Positions 23,330-34,280 of a DNA stretch of 64,000 nucleotides are shown here, piece by piece (the stretch's first letter is position 1; each line of letters opens with the position of its first letter). Origin of the DNA: Chelonoidis abingdonii (taxonomy: Eukaryota > Chordata > Testudines > Testudinidae). The stretch lies in the NCBI RefSeq assembly GCF_003597395.2, contig NC_133773.1, positions 63,774,262 through 63,838,261 of the forward strand, given 5' to 3'. The notes below the pieces were generated by a model. That model worked only from the letters and a program-made list of their open reading frames with translations, was not told the origin of the DNA and searched no databases. A program made the translations under genes and the position numbers.

Positions 23330-25320
23330 TGGTGCGCCCTCTGCAAGTGGGCATTGATGGGCTCCCTGGGTCACACTGGTGCAGCTATGTAGGCACAGTG
23401 GGGGAAGTAATCTGCAGCTGCAAAAGGACTGGCATAGATTACTTCCCCTCTGGAGCACAGAAAAGCAGAGCCCAGTCTATGATCCTCGGTCCAGGGAATT
23501 ATTACCCAATTAGCTTGTTGGACGTTGTCTTAAAAATTATACTAGATATCTTTTGGGGAGATTAGAGGATTGGGCAGAAAATAGAAAATTATTTGCTAAC
23601 GGACAAGCTGGTTTTCAAAATGGCTGCTCCACTACAGATAATTGTTTTATTCTTTCTTATTTGATCTACAAATTTGCCCCTCTGATGCAGCCTTTGTCAT
23701 TTGATTCCATTGATAGAAAGCATCTGTTGGCATTTGATTCCACTGATTGGCATTTGATTCCACTGATAGAAAGCATCTGTGGGGCCAAGTGGACACCTCT
23801 GGAATAGATACCTCCTGGTTACCTTTTCTTTTAAGAGCTCTTCACAGGCAAACAGAGACCAAGATTAGGATAGGCTTGGATGGGGAACTAATTGATTCCA
23901 CCCCAATTACAAAGGACTGGGCTGCCTTTTAGCCCCTTTTCTTTTTAACTTTTATATTAATTATGTTGTTTTAGTATTAAAAGGGGATCAGTATTTTCCA
24001 CCTAAAAAGTCTGTTTTACTATCTGCAGACAATATGGTTCTATGACAAACATCATGGGACTGAAACATTTATTACATGCATTTGGTCCGTACTGTCAACG
24101 GGAGGGCCTTTCAATACATTACTTCAAAATCAAAGTAATTGTTTTTAGTTGAAGACAGAGCTTGCATAAATGGAGGACTGATGAGCAATATATTGAATAA
24201 GTTAGTTGTCTCTCCTACCCAGGCATCTGATTCCCACAAAATGAGTTGTAGGATAAACACATTCAGATGACAAAAGACAAGACCTCAGATTCAATGCAAG
24301 CTGTATTACATTTCACCTCAACTCATGGAGGCAACAACAGCCCTTACACTGATTGAGGCCCCAGGATGCCAAATTGTATATGGCACAGAAATATGGGGAT
24401 GGAATGATGCCATGGGATTGGAAGTGATTCAAAACAAGTTTCTTAGGAAGATTCTTGATCTCCCAAGTAATATCTTAGTCGCTCTTCTTAGAGCTGAGGC
24501 AGGCAAGAATTCTATTTTATCCAAAGTGCAATACTGTAATATCAAAATTTGGCTTCACATTCATAGTATATGTCCACAACATTTCCCAAGGGTATGTTTA
24601 AAGGAACCGGTCAGTTGGGTTTTTGTACGTAACTGTCCATAGTTAGAGTATATTCAGAATTCTTTGCATTTTCTAGGCCTCTTAGAATAGGAAATGATTA
24701 GATTTAATTTTAAAATGTGAAATCCCAAATCAAGTTTAGTTTAGACAATATTAATAAGCAGGTAGACATAGCAGTTGTTTCCATTACAAATCTATCTCTT
24801 TGGTTCCCCCTGGTTATTTAGACACCTTGTCCAATAACAAGTTCAGGAGGGCCTTTATTGTTCTCCATTTTCAATCTATGTAGTCAGCTCACTTTGAAGG
24901 CCGATATAGTGGCATTGAGAAGTCTAACTGCCTCTGTTCATGTGGCTCTGAGTAGATGGAAGACCTACCATATTATTATTTGTATTGCTACTTGTGGTCA
25001 AAATGACGTTCCATGGTTTTGTTTTGGATGCCTTTTTCTATGACGTCTCAGAAAATAGAATATTCATTAGGAATTGACAATGTATCTGTGATCCAAGTGC
25101 TTGCATTATTTGCATGGTCAGCTGCTAAAATAAAGAAAAGACAAGTGTCATGGTGATTATACAGGATTTAATTGCTTTTATGTTCTTTTAAATTTGTATT
25201 TATATGTATTTTAATATTCTAAAATTTTAGATTTTGTTTTAAAAAAAATTGTAAATAAAATGTAATTTTTGGCACATTAGCCTATGACTAAGTCCCTGTT
25301 AATAAACTTGACTTGACTAG
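23330..25320 (+). pseudogene. Non-LTR retrotransposon, reverse transcriptase remnant
   Basis: The + strand reads, with shifts, NYYPISLLDVVLKI (about 23499) and then QAGFQNGCSTTDNCFILSYL (about 23605). It continues with FDSIDRK (about 23701), ALHRQTETKIRIGLDGELI (about 23842), LFNFYINYVVLVLKGDQYF (about 23939) and LSADNMVL (about 24017). The last corresponds to the catalytic 'YADD' block with A-D-N instead of A-D-D. Downstream, VYGTEIWGWNDAMGLEVIQN and FLRKILDLPSN (24373-24470) match the C-terminal domain of I-group or L2-like LINEs. The 3' end is AT-rich and finishes with a short TTGACT repeat at about 25307-25318. Stops and shifts make it dead. The endonuclease is missing. The exact clade (Vingi-like, L2-like) is unresolved. 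Confidence 0.7.
23698..23783 (+). repeat. Short tandem duplication inside LINE RT
   Basis: Three direct units start with catttgattcca at 23698, 23731 and 23751. Units 1 and 3 are 33 bp and the middle is a shortened 20-bp version. They cover the 'FDSIDR' block of the reverse transcriptase remnant and must postdate its loss of function. Confidence 0.8.
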
Positions 25321-27939
25321 GCATCGAAGGATGAGTGTTATGCAAGTCTGGCCTGGGGTCTCTCTCAGACCTCTGCCTCCTCATTTGACAGGCCATTCTA
25401 ACTACATTTTACATGTTGTCACTAGCCCGGGGACAAGCATCAAGTTCAAAGAGATGAGTCACCAATTTCAGCATACAATTTACAGTACAAGAATTATTTC
25501 TTAATTTCTCTGCTTATTGAACAACACACTTTTCTTAAAAAAGATGCAGGTAAACATTCTGTTGGAACCATTTCTTCTGGATTCTGAAACATTTTTTCCA
25601 TATTTCGTTATGTGCTGGAAAAGCCTGTTAATAAGCCTGTGGACCAAGAGATCAAATCTAAGGAGACCAGAATAGACTATAATAATTCAAATACTATAAG
25701 TGATTTTTTCCAATATAGAAGGATGAACTAAATGGTGAAATGGTTAATGAAAGGCATTCCTGATGTTAGGAAAGCATTTATAAATAAGGATACCACCTCA
25801 AAACAATACAAATTAAGCTAAAATTGTAACTATACAGAATTCCACCCACTTGAAAATTCATAGTGTTCAGTGTTGTTCAAACTGCTGAAAATGCCACCTA
25901 CGTGGTTGTGCAGCAGATGGCTTTCTTGAGTAGCAAGATTAGCCTGCTAAGTGACACCCAACTCCTCCTTACCCACCCAAAAACCTCACCAGAAGATCAA
26001 CTCGAACACCCATTATGGATGGAACAGATCTGTATATGATAGCCAATGCTGAGGCCCCTGTATCCTCAACACCTACTTCCCTGTATAGCCTGAACAAAGG
26101 AGTCTTGAAAAGCAATTTCCAGGAAAGATTATTAATTAGTATTTGATGTAAGAGGTCTGTGGTTCTGTTACAAGCTGCTCCTATGTGTCTAGTGGCCATA
26201 TTTATATATTTTACTGTACTGGAGGGAAATATAAAATAGCATATGCTCCTTTGTTACACTGTGTTCATACGTCTAACTTTTTCTGGTTGACAATTTCCAG
26301 TGTGTTGTGTGTAATCAAAAAAGAAATAGAAAAGAAAATGTAACACAAACTGTCATGTACCTTACATTGCACCTACTTGTGATGTGTTTAGCCTGGAAAT
26401 CTGCTTCTCTGGGATGCTTCCTAGGAAACCAAATTAAGCCTAATGGCATGTAATAGCAAGGACTGCTGTTAACAGTAAATCACTGAGGTGACTCAAATTA
26501 CTGAGGGTTACCTGCAGGTGATTAAGTGCTATTCAGATAGGAATATCTCCTCTTTGTGATATTTAGAGGTTGAAGATGCTTTTCTTACCTTTAAAGATGC
26601 ATGGCCAATGATGCAAAATTGCTGTAATAGCCTTATCAGGACCTTTCTTCTCAAAGTTAATGCTCATCAGGTAGAAGAAGCTGCACCTTTGATAATGCAA
26701 CATTGGGAGATTTCACCCCCCCACTCCTGGAAAAAAAAAAGCCAGTGTGTAGACAAGGCCTCAGTGGTGAAATACAGTATAATAGTAATGATTACTTTGA
26801 ACTAATTTCATATAAAGAATATGATCATAGGCATACTTGGGTAGTAGAATGGAAAGGTCTATAGAACAAAGAGGATGTCAGACTCATTATAGGACAACAC
26901 CTACTGCTAAAATGAGTTCTTTGTGATTAAATGCAATTGTAGAGGAAAGACAAATGTTCCTGCTTAAAATGACAAAAGATGAAGTATTCTAGCAGTGGTA
27001 TGATGTTTTAAAAACCACTTTAGATGTTTTTAGAATAGATGCAATAATTACAAATAACTATCCACATACATTAAAGCAAGCCACAGCTTAATGCATTAAA
27101 TCCACAAAAGTCAAAAAACTTACCGATGATGTTCCCTCAGCCATCGTCAGTCTTAGGCCAATTAAACGTGGTTCTTTGGGGATCCACCTTACACATACAC
27201 ACTATCAATTACTGCTCAGGTAGGACTCTGATCTGACGCGTAGGGATTCAAATAGCAGATCATAGTGGCTATGCCCCACTGCCACATTGCAAGGGTTGCT
27301 CTGTTGTTGCAGAGCACTCAGAGCTGGTACACTTGTTTGTGATTTCCTGGCTCCTCCACTTCTATATTGTATGTAATGTGTGTCAGGGGAAGAGAGGTTC
27401 TAGGAGGCAGTGCATAAAGAAAAGGATACAGTTGACATTAATATTGCAAGAAAAGCAACGAGGGGAAAAAAAGAGAGATGAGTGAATCCAAGAAAATGAA
27501 AAGAGAGATGAGAGAGAAAAAGGGAGACGGACTAACAAGGAGGAAAGAGAGAGAGAAAGGAAAGAAAAATACGGTCTATGATGACAAAAAGACCCTCTCA
27601 TCTATTTCAGCTTTTCTATCTAAAAATAAGTACTGAGTGGGGCTGATGCTGCAAAAGATTACTTATGAGAGTAGCCATCACTCACACGAGGAGTCCCACT
27701 GAAGAAAATTAGACTTCTTGCATATATAGGAGCTAGTCATGTGAGGAAAGGTTTTCAGGTTTGAGACTCTTGTATTTTTTTCACTTAAGAATAATATAAA
27801 AGAATTTCAGTAACAACTAGTCACTAACTTTTCCACAACTGTGGACACCGAGCTGGGTTTTCAGTATTTGATGATAACTTTTCTGACTAAAAATGTGAGA
27901 TTAATGAGGTTAATTATAGCTCAAATGATTGTTACTAAA
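25321..27939. other. Intergenic DNA, includes purine-rich tract
   Basis: No gene is seen. At 26752-26772 'gtgtagacaaggcctcag' looks like a leftover terminus of the Harbinger-like family, with the TCA target next to it. At about 27410-27570 the + strand is strongly purine-rich (gagagatgagagagaaaaag). An old palindromic repeat lies at 27640-27715. Confidence 0.5.
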
Positions 27940-29071
27940 TGTGATGGGTTCTGTCACAGAGACCCCCTTGGGACTGTCACCTGATGTGCTGAAATTACCT
28001 CTGAGACCATTTTCCCTGCCAGCTTGGGACTTCCAGAACCCTGTTTTGTTGAGCCAGACACACTAGCCTGCTGCAACACAGACCCAGGGTCCAGGGCACA
28101 CCTCCAAAGCTGCAGGTTTTAAGTGAAAACAGCTCTGCATGTTATCTGACTCCTGCACCTAGACACCCAGCTCCCAATGGGATCCAAACTCCAGATAAAT
28201 CCATTTTACTCTGTATAAAACTTATACAGGACAAACTCATAAATTGTCCACCCTATATAACACTGATAAAGAGAGATGCACAGCTGTTTGCTCCTCTAGG
28301 TATTAATCAATTACTCTGGGTTCACTAATAAATAAAAGTGATTTTATTAAGTATAAAAAGTAGGATTTAAGTGGTTTCAAGTAATAACAGACAAAGTAAG
28401 TCACCAAGCAAAATAAAGCAAAAACAGGCAAGTCTAAGGCTAATATATTAAGAAACTGATTACAGGTAATATCTCACCCTCAGAGACGTTCCAATAAGCT
28501 TCTTTCATGGACTAGACTCCTTCCTAGTCTGGGCCCAATCCTTGTTAGTTCCATCAGCCATCTCAGGTGGTAACTAGAGGTTTTCTCATGACTGACAGTC
28601 CCCTTTGTCCTGTTCCATTCCCTTCTATAGCTTTGGCACAAGGTGGGAATCTTTTGTGTCTCTGGGTCCCCATCCCCTATTCTAAATGGAAAAGTACCAG
28701 ATTTAAGATGGATTCCAGTATCATGTGACATGGTCATATGTCCTGTGAGGCCCCAGCCTCCATTCTTGCTGGGCTGGCCCACATGTACACAGGAAGGTTT
28801 GCAGGTAAACAGAGCCATTTACAGTTCATTGATTCTGAAGGACCCTTAATGGCTTCCACTTAATATGTTTACATCAGTAATACAAGATTATATTTTATTC
28901 TCCTAATTTCAGATATGGAAATAATACATGCAAACAAATAGGATGAACAAACTCAGTAAATTATAAACTTTGTAATGATACAAGAGACCTTTTGCATAAG
29001 GCATATTCCAGTTACATCATATTCACATTCATAAGCATATTTTCGTAAAGAATATGGAAGGCAACATCACA
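27940..29071 (-). mobile_element. Long solo LTR, about 1.1 kb, reverse
   Basis: The ends form a short inverted repeat: TGTGATG at 27940 and CATCACA ending at 29071. On the minus strand 'cttaataaaatcacttttat' (about 28340) supplies a poly(A) signal. The whole text (ccctatataacactgataa, aaacagacaaagtaagtcacc, ttccaataagcttctttcat) is of a type I recognise from turtle and crocodile genomes as an endogenous retroelement LTR. There is no internal coding region and no clear target-site duplication. Frames on either strand are shadows. Confidence 0.65.
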
Positions 29072-30458
29072 CAAGTACTTCTTAACATTGATTAAAACTA
29101 AACTACACACTTCGCTTGAGGGTTCTGCATGGTTTTTCTGCTCAGTTTCTGAGCAAAAAGCCTAATCAATTCCTTGCAGTCCTGCAGTATATATGAGAGT
29201 AGCTGCTGTACTCAGCCATTTCCAGCATTCACTAGTCTCTATGAAGGGCCAGATTCTGTTAATGATCATGCCTTTGCTCACATTAAGAAGCATTTTACTC
29301 CATAAGCAGTCCCATTGGTTTTACCTCAGCATGAACCAGGATATCAGCACCCAAGTCTAAATGATCAGGAGATCTAGTCCAATGGCAAATGTTGAGAATA
29401 TGAAACCCAATCCTCTTCACAGTGTTGTCAATGGGAATTTGCCATTGACTTTAATAGGGGTAGGACTGGAGCCTTTATTTGTATAAATCAGAGTGATTGC
29501 AAAGCTGAGGTCAATCTAATTTCATTCCAAATAATGCTGTAGTCCTCTGAATGGAAAAGGCTTAGTTCTGTGTTCCATTTTCTTTTGACGTGGAGAGATG
29601 TTTGGAATAGAGTCCATTTAACCACTCATAACATTTTCTCACACAATGAAGAGCGGATCCAGATGTTTGTAAAAGTGTCCAAAGGAGAATTTTCTTGACA
29701 TTGTCCAAGAATGTTTTCATGAGTGGTTGTATTAGTAGGAAATTGAAAGACTGTGTATATAGGAAGTTGGATCTTATTACTATTTATTTGGCATGAAAAA
29801 AGATTACCTCCCCATTGTATTAGGCAGGGTACAAGCACTGAGTATCTGCGCCAAAGGGAAAATGAAATTGGTTACGTATAATTATGAGGTTTTATTTAAA
29901 TTAGAAGATCAGAGAGCTGAGATATTCAATGAGACATCCAAAATTTGTCGTGCACAATCTTACCAGAGATCTCTAATTTTCAGTTATTCTAGACTGGCAT
30001 ATAGATTGACCAACTAAGATACAAATGTCATATTGTGTGCAACTTCTTCATCCCAGATCAACAGATTTCATAACTGGATTCCATTAAAGTGATGTTGGGG
30101 ATTTATATAGGAAGTGTATTAGCACAGTAGTGTGCTATTGTACATGTGTCTCAATACTGAGGCATCTGGGAATAAATTAATTCTTCCTAAATCAAATCCA
30201 TTTTACAATATAAGTGAAAGGTCAAAAATGTAGAAATAACTATGGAAGGGTCATGCTGCCTAAATGCCAGTTTTCTCTCCAGTGTTTAATGTTATTTGTG
30301 TGTTTCCCTCTGAGGATAGGAAATGTGTTAAAGGAATGAATGAATGAATGATCTTGCATGTGTATAGCACTTTTCCTCTAAATAGATCCTTTACTATCTG
30401 ACTCTACATATAGGAATCACTTTGCTCACCAGAGGGTGAAACACAGCAATGTTTAGAA
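29072..30458. other. Intergenic DNA
   Basis: No gene is seen. Old dispersed repeat motifs occur at 29235-29345 (gcagtcccattggttttacc) and 29430-29510 (gccattgactttaatagggg). A (GAAT)n-like run sits at 30334-30350. Confidence 0.5.
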
Positions 30459-30601
30459 CAGGGTAACCAGATAGCAAGTGTGAAAAATCAGGACACTTTT
30501 TGGGGGTAGGAGAGTAGGCAGGAGATGTATAGTTGCACATATAAGATAAAGCCCCCAATATTGGGATGGTCCAGATAATATCAGGATGTCTGGTCACCCT
30601 A
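30459..30601. mobile_element. Small hAT-type MITE, 143 bp
   Basis: Terminal inverted repeats CAGGGTAACCAGAT (30459) and ATGTCTGGTCACCCTA (ending 30601) bound the element. A perfect 8-bp duplication gtttagaa occurs at 30451-30458 and 30602-30609. The interior (aaaaatcaggacacttttt, ttgggatggtccagataa) is non-coding. The 8-bp duplication points to a hAT transposase. Confidence 0.88.
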
Positions 30602-30609
30602 GTTTAGAA

Positions 30610-32779
30610 ACACAACAACATGACAAAGGTTTCTTAACAATTGGTTTGGGACAGGAAATGAAGAATGGCATAGCAACTGAAAAAACAGGATGAATTTTGA
30701 TAAATAGCCAAACATGCTCAACAGTAGAAGCAGAGTGACCAAAAAAGGCCCTAGGATTGGGAGAAACCACCGACTTGCTGGCTGAAAATGAGGGGGAAGA
30801 AGGCCAATCAGAATTGCAGGTGGCGGTTATTCAGGAAGTAAAATAGCAGGAAATGTCTGGTAAAACCAGTGTGCTTCCTCCAATGCAAAAAGAAGGAATA
30901 ATCTTGCATATGTGCTGTTGCTGTTAGAGCTGCTGGAATATCATCCATGATTCATTGAGATATATTGCCATAAGACTTTTTCTTTACCAAAAAAAGAAGA
31001 AAAAAAGAAAAAAAAGAGTATTCAACAGAGTATCTAGAGGTACATTCAGAGGGAACAAAGTCATTCTAGACAACCATACACAGACAATATTTTAACAAGG
31101 AACTCCTGCAAAAAAAATTCCCTTCAATTCTGATAAACCATGGGACCCAAGAATGTGCATGCTTGTAAATAAATTATATGAAGAATGGGGAGTTTATACA
31201 TTTGTCTCTCATTTAAACAAAAATTCTCTTCAATAACCTTAACCAATGGGAAGGAAACTCATTTTGGAAAAATAATATTTTAATGACAAGTTTAGGCTTT
31301 GTTCCTGAAAACTATACTAGGACTGATTTACTATTGCATTACTCCAGTACCAGCATAAAACTGGAGTAACGCAGTGGTGAATCAGGCCCACTGACTAAAC
31401 TGACAGTATAGACTTGTATAATTCAAAGATATAAATGGGGTGAAAGCCTTAGAGAGGAATATGGAAAGGAAATACATTGCAGTGCATCCCCATGGTAATA
31501 AATGTGTTCTTCAGAAATATATTTCTGATCCTTAAGCTCTGGCAAATATGATTTAACAGTACTCAGAAAGGGGCAAATTCAACTGGAGGCATCTAAACCT
31601 CTTTTGAATTTGATATAATTTTAATATGACACATCAGACACATCAGTGGAAGTCTATTTATCACAGTGCTTGCAGTTTCATAGTTCAAAAACAAATGAAA
31701 CAATAATAATATACCCAGGAGGCAAAGAAAGTTAATATGTATTTTGTATGTATTTTAAAGTTAAATTACCCTCCACTTTGCAACACATCTTTTGGCTTTA
31801 AAGCTGGGCCGAAAGTGCTCTCCAAAAAATGCAGGGTCTGCCATCACTTTTGTAGCCTCCCATATCTCCATCTCCCTCCATTTATTGTCACTCTTTGCTT
31901 AAAATTATAATGCTTAATTTTAATTGTAAGCTCCTTGGTGCAGGCATCTGCCTTTTTCTTTCTCTGTACAGTGCCATGAGCGCCTAGATGTCTAAATAAT
32001 AATTAAATATATTAAAAGAATGTTAAGGTTGCAAAGCAAACCACTCAAAAGTAGGAAATGCAAGAATTAAGTTTGTCTGTGCATTGAGAAGAGACACATT
32101 CTTCCTGCTTACAGTTCTGGTGTCTGGTGCCATAAGCAGCTGGGAGCAATTGCAGGGAAAGTCCTGTTTAGTCCCTGCAACTCTGGATTGGAGCATGCTG
32201 GTTGCAGATGGAATGTCTGGAGAATTTAGCCGCCAAACTTGAATGTCTTTAGTGAGAACTGTGAACCAAGATTTTTGTAACTTATAACTTGTCCAAATTC
32301 AGGTGGATTTTCATAGGAACAGGAAAAGGCACATCCTTGACACCAGGATGACCTGCCTGGAACCAAACAGTGTCAGAGTGACCCCTCCCATCAAATTCCA
32401 AGTCCCTGTTCCAGAACATTGGAGGTGCTAGAACATCTCAACAAAACAGTTGTTAAAAATTTTTTTTTAACATGGGCTATACAATGTATTTTTTTTAATT
32501 TCATTCTTGGGAATAGGTGAACCATTTTTTGCTGAAACTTTCCAGAAATGTTCAGCCTGAGGCACTCACTTGGTATGGGAAATTTCAGAGTTAAAATTGG
32601 ATGTTGTTAGCATCTGAAAAGAGGGGCTTATAATGGAAGGTGTTGGGAACCCTTAAGGACAGATGGTCCTGTCAGCTCTGCCTCTAATAAATGAATGTAA
32701 ATACTAGTAATAAGACTCAGGGGATGGAACGTCATGAGTTGAAATCCGATTTTAGGACTCAGACAGATTATTATAAGGT
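30610..32779. other. AT-rich intergenic DNA with SINE traces
   Basis: No gene is seen. A-rich low-complexity DNA lies at 30988-31018. At 31325-31390 a palindromic old repeat (actccagtaccagcataaaa / ctggagtaacgcagtgg) is visible. At about 31920-32010 there is a MIR-like tail (ttgtaagctccttggtgcag, ctgtacagtgccatgagcgc). Confidence 0.5.
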
Positions 32780-32990
32780 CTTTGATCAGCACTGACCTAG
32801 CCTGGGCCCACAGATCCCAAGGCCAGAAGGGCCCATTGTGATCATCTAGTAGGACCACTGCACATCAGAGGCCATAGAATATCCCCCAAAATAATTCCTG
32901 GAGCATCTCTGTAAGAAAAAAGATCCCATCCTGATTTAAAAATGACCAGAGACATATAGTCCACGGGGACCTTTGGTAAATTTAGACCAC
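32780..32990 (-). mobile_element. CR1-type LINE 3' fragment
   Basis: The text 'cacagatcccaaggccagaa', 'gggcccattgtgatcatcta', 'aaataattcctggagcatct' and 'tcctgatttaaaaatgacca' is the reverse of a common reptile CR1 3' portion. It ends about 300 bp before the GUCY1B1 start codon. It therefore lies at the edge of the promoter region, just outside the CpG-rich part. Confidence 0.65.
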
Positions 32991-33274
32991 CTTTCTCTCT
33001 CAGCCTATTTCTCAGCTCTCTTCCTTCTCTCTTTGTCTCTGGTTCCCTCTCCCCCTCCCTGGCAGCCCTGCCTAGCACAGCCCTGATTGGGCCAGGGGGA
33101 GGCCCCACCTGCCGCGGAGTGGGTGGCTGGGGAGGGGACAGGAGGAGCGGCTGTAGTCCGCTGGCCAAATACACGTTTCAAACATGAGTTTGCTGGAGCC
33201 AGAAGCTTTGGGAGCTGAGCGGCGTCTTCCCCAGAGGCTCTGAGCGGGCACAGGGACAAAGCAGAGCTCGCGCT

Positions 33275-33277
33275 ATG
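33275..33277 (+). CDS. GUCY1B1: GUCY1B1 coding exon 1: only the start codon
   Basis: The sequence gctATG|gtgagcg shows the initiator codon at 33275-33277 followed at once by a strong splice donor (gtgagc). This is the start of the guanylate cyclase soluble subunit beta-1. The next exon begins with the second codon (Tyr). The start was chosen because the known N-terminus, [11 protein letters not shown], needs a Met directly before Tyr, and exon 2 begins with TAC after an acceptor AG. The intron is therefore phase 0, right after the first codon. Exon 1 upstream of this is 5' UTR. Confidence 0.9.
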
Positions 33278-33661
33278 GTGAGCGAAGGCGATTTCGGGCA
33301 ATCGAGATGCGCGAGTCTCTCTCCTTTTGGGACAGACTCAAACTCCGGTAGCTCAGCAGAAGGGGGCGAGGGTCAGCAGCGCTGTTTGGGGGTGGGGCGC
33401 CCTGTTGTGGTGGGGAGGGAGTGAGGGAGAGTCCCGCCTGCAGAGCTGGGTTGCTGCGGTGCAGCAGCAGGTGAGGACTGGAAACAGGTGGCTCTGGGGT
33501 GTCTGTGTGTTACCCCCCATCCCCACCAGGAGCAGCGGGGACGCTGAGCAGCGCTGGGAAGGAGCTCAGCCCTCACACACACCCCGAGTGATTCCCTCCC
33601 GTGTCCCTCACCGGGTTTCACACCTTTCCCCTCTCCACCGCTGTTCGCCCCTTGTCCGCAG
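33278..33661 (+). other. GUCY1B1: GUCY1B1 intron 1
   Basis: A short 384-bp GC-rich intron. The donor is gtgagc at 33278. The acceptor is cttgtccgcag ending at 33661, preceded by a pyrimidine-rich tract (ctttcccctctccaccg). It interrupts the coding sequence after the first codon and lies wholly within the CpG island, a place where intronic enhancers or alternative start sites are common. Confidence 0.88.
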
Positions 33662-33735
33662 TACGGATTCGTCAATCACGCCCTGGAACTGCTGGTGATC
33701 CGGAATTACGGCCCGGAGGTTTGGGAGGACATCAA
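33662..33735 (+). CDS. GUCY1B1: GUCY1B1 coding exon 2: start of the H-NOX domain
   Basis: The 74 bases translate as [17 protein letters not shown] and then PEVWEDI plus two bases of the next codon (AA|). This equals the first 25 residues of soluble guanylate cyclase beta-1. The protein pairs with the alpha-1 subunit in the cytosol to make cyclic GMP from GTP. It senses nitric oxide through a heme held in the N-terminal H-NOX domain, whose first helix is encoded here. The heme-ligating histidine and the PAS-like, coiled-coil and cyclase domains lie in exons outside the window. The donor gtaagt starts at 33736. The next exon must supply the third base of a Lys codon. No stop or shift is seen, so the gene looks intact as far as it goes. 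Confidence 0.95.
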
Positions 33736-34280
33736 GTAAGTGCCGCCCCCGGCGCGCTGCGAGGGGCCCCGGCTCGCTCTGTCCGGGAGCCGCCTCCCCT
33801 CGGGGCAAGATGCGGCCCCTCTTCCCCCCGCTGTTCGCCCCGATCCGCCCCTGGCCTGCCCCCGTGCGGATCGTGATTCCCTTTCCCCGTAGGGATCCCC
33901 CCGCCCGGGCACTCTGCGCAGCAGCCGCGGCTGGTTCCCACGCTCCTGTCAGGGCGGGAGGGAGCCGAGGCAGCCGCAGCAGCCCGGGGGACATGGGTCA
34001 GGGCCGCGGGGCGAGAGGCAGCTCCCGGCTCGCTGGCGCTTGGTGGGCAGCATCGCCCAGGTTCGTGGGAAGGAAGGAGCAAGGTCGGTTCCACTGACTC
34101 AGCAGCCTCCTGAATGGGCCGATCCGAGCTCAGTTGCTCGTGGGAATGTTGCAAACGCGCCAGCAGGCTCCAGCGCTGATCCCAGGCTGAGCTCCCGGGT
34201 GAGAGTCCAGGGGCTCCAGCGCATCCCCGCTCGCAGCCTGATCCCTTCTTCACACAGCGACAGCTGAGCTAGGCTGAGTG

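Larger units (their letters stand above)
33020..34280 (+). promoter_or_regulatory. GUCY1B1: CpG island and promoter of GUCY1B1
   Basis: GC content and CpG frequency rise sharply from about 33020 to 34280, in a window that is otherwise AT-rich. The island covers the start codon, intron 1, exon 2 and the beginning of intron 2. No TATA box is evident near the start. An inverted CCAAT box (attgg) lies at 33086-33090, about 190 bp before the ATG. These features fit a TATA-less, broadly used vertebrate promoter. The transcription start site was not determined; the 5' UTR probably lies in about 33150-33274. Many frames open here on both strands are by-products of GC richness. Confidence 0.75.

Noticed and set aside
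27383..27601. Ser/Leu-rich frame on the minus strand
   Set aside because: It results from a purine-rich low-complexity tract on the + strand.
28480..28849. Overlapping frames of about 110 and 68 codons
   Set aside because: They lie inside a recognisable LTR with poly(A) signal in reverse and show no conserved motif.
1..33000. Exons of GUCY1A1, the usual upstream neighbour
   Set aside because: No recognisable coding pieces were seen; the gene may lie beyond the left edge.
33732..34253. A 173-codon open frame on the minus strand over the CpG island
   Set aside because: It is the longest frame in the window but reads as GC-rich low-complexity residues, overlaps GUCY1B1 exon 2 by a few bases, and has no domain pattern. 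GC-rich DNA has few stops.
33327..34267. Several + and - frames between 33327 and 34267
   Set aside because: They are by-products of CpG island composition, not exons of a second gene.
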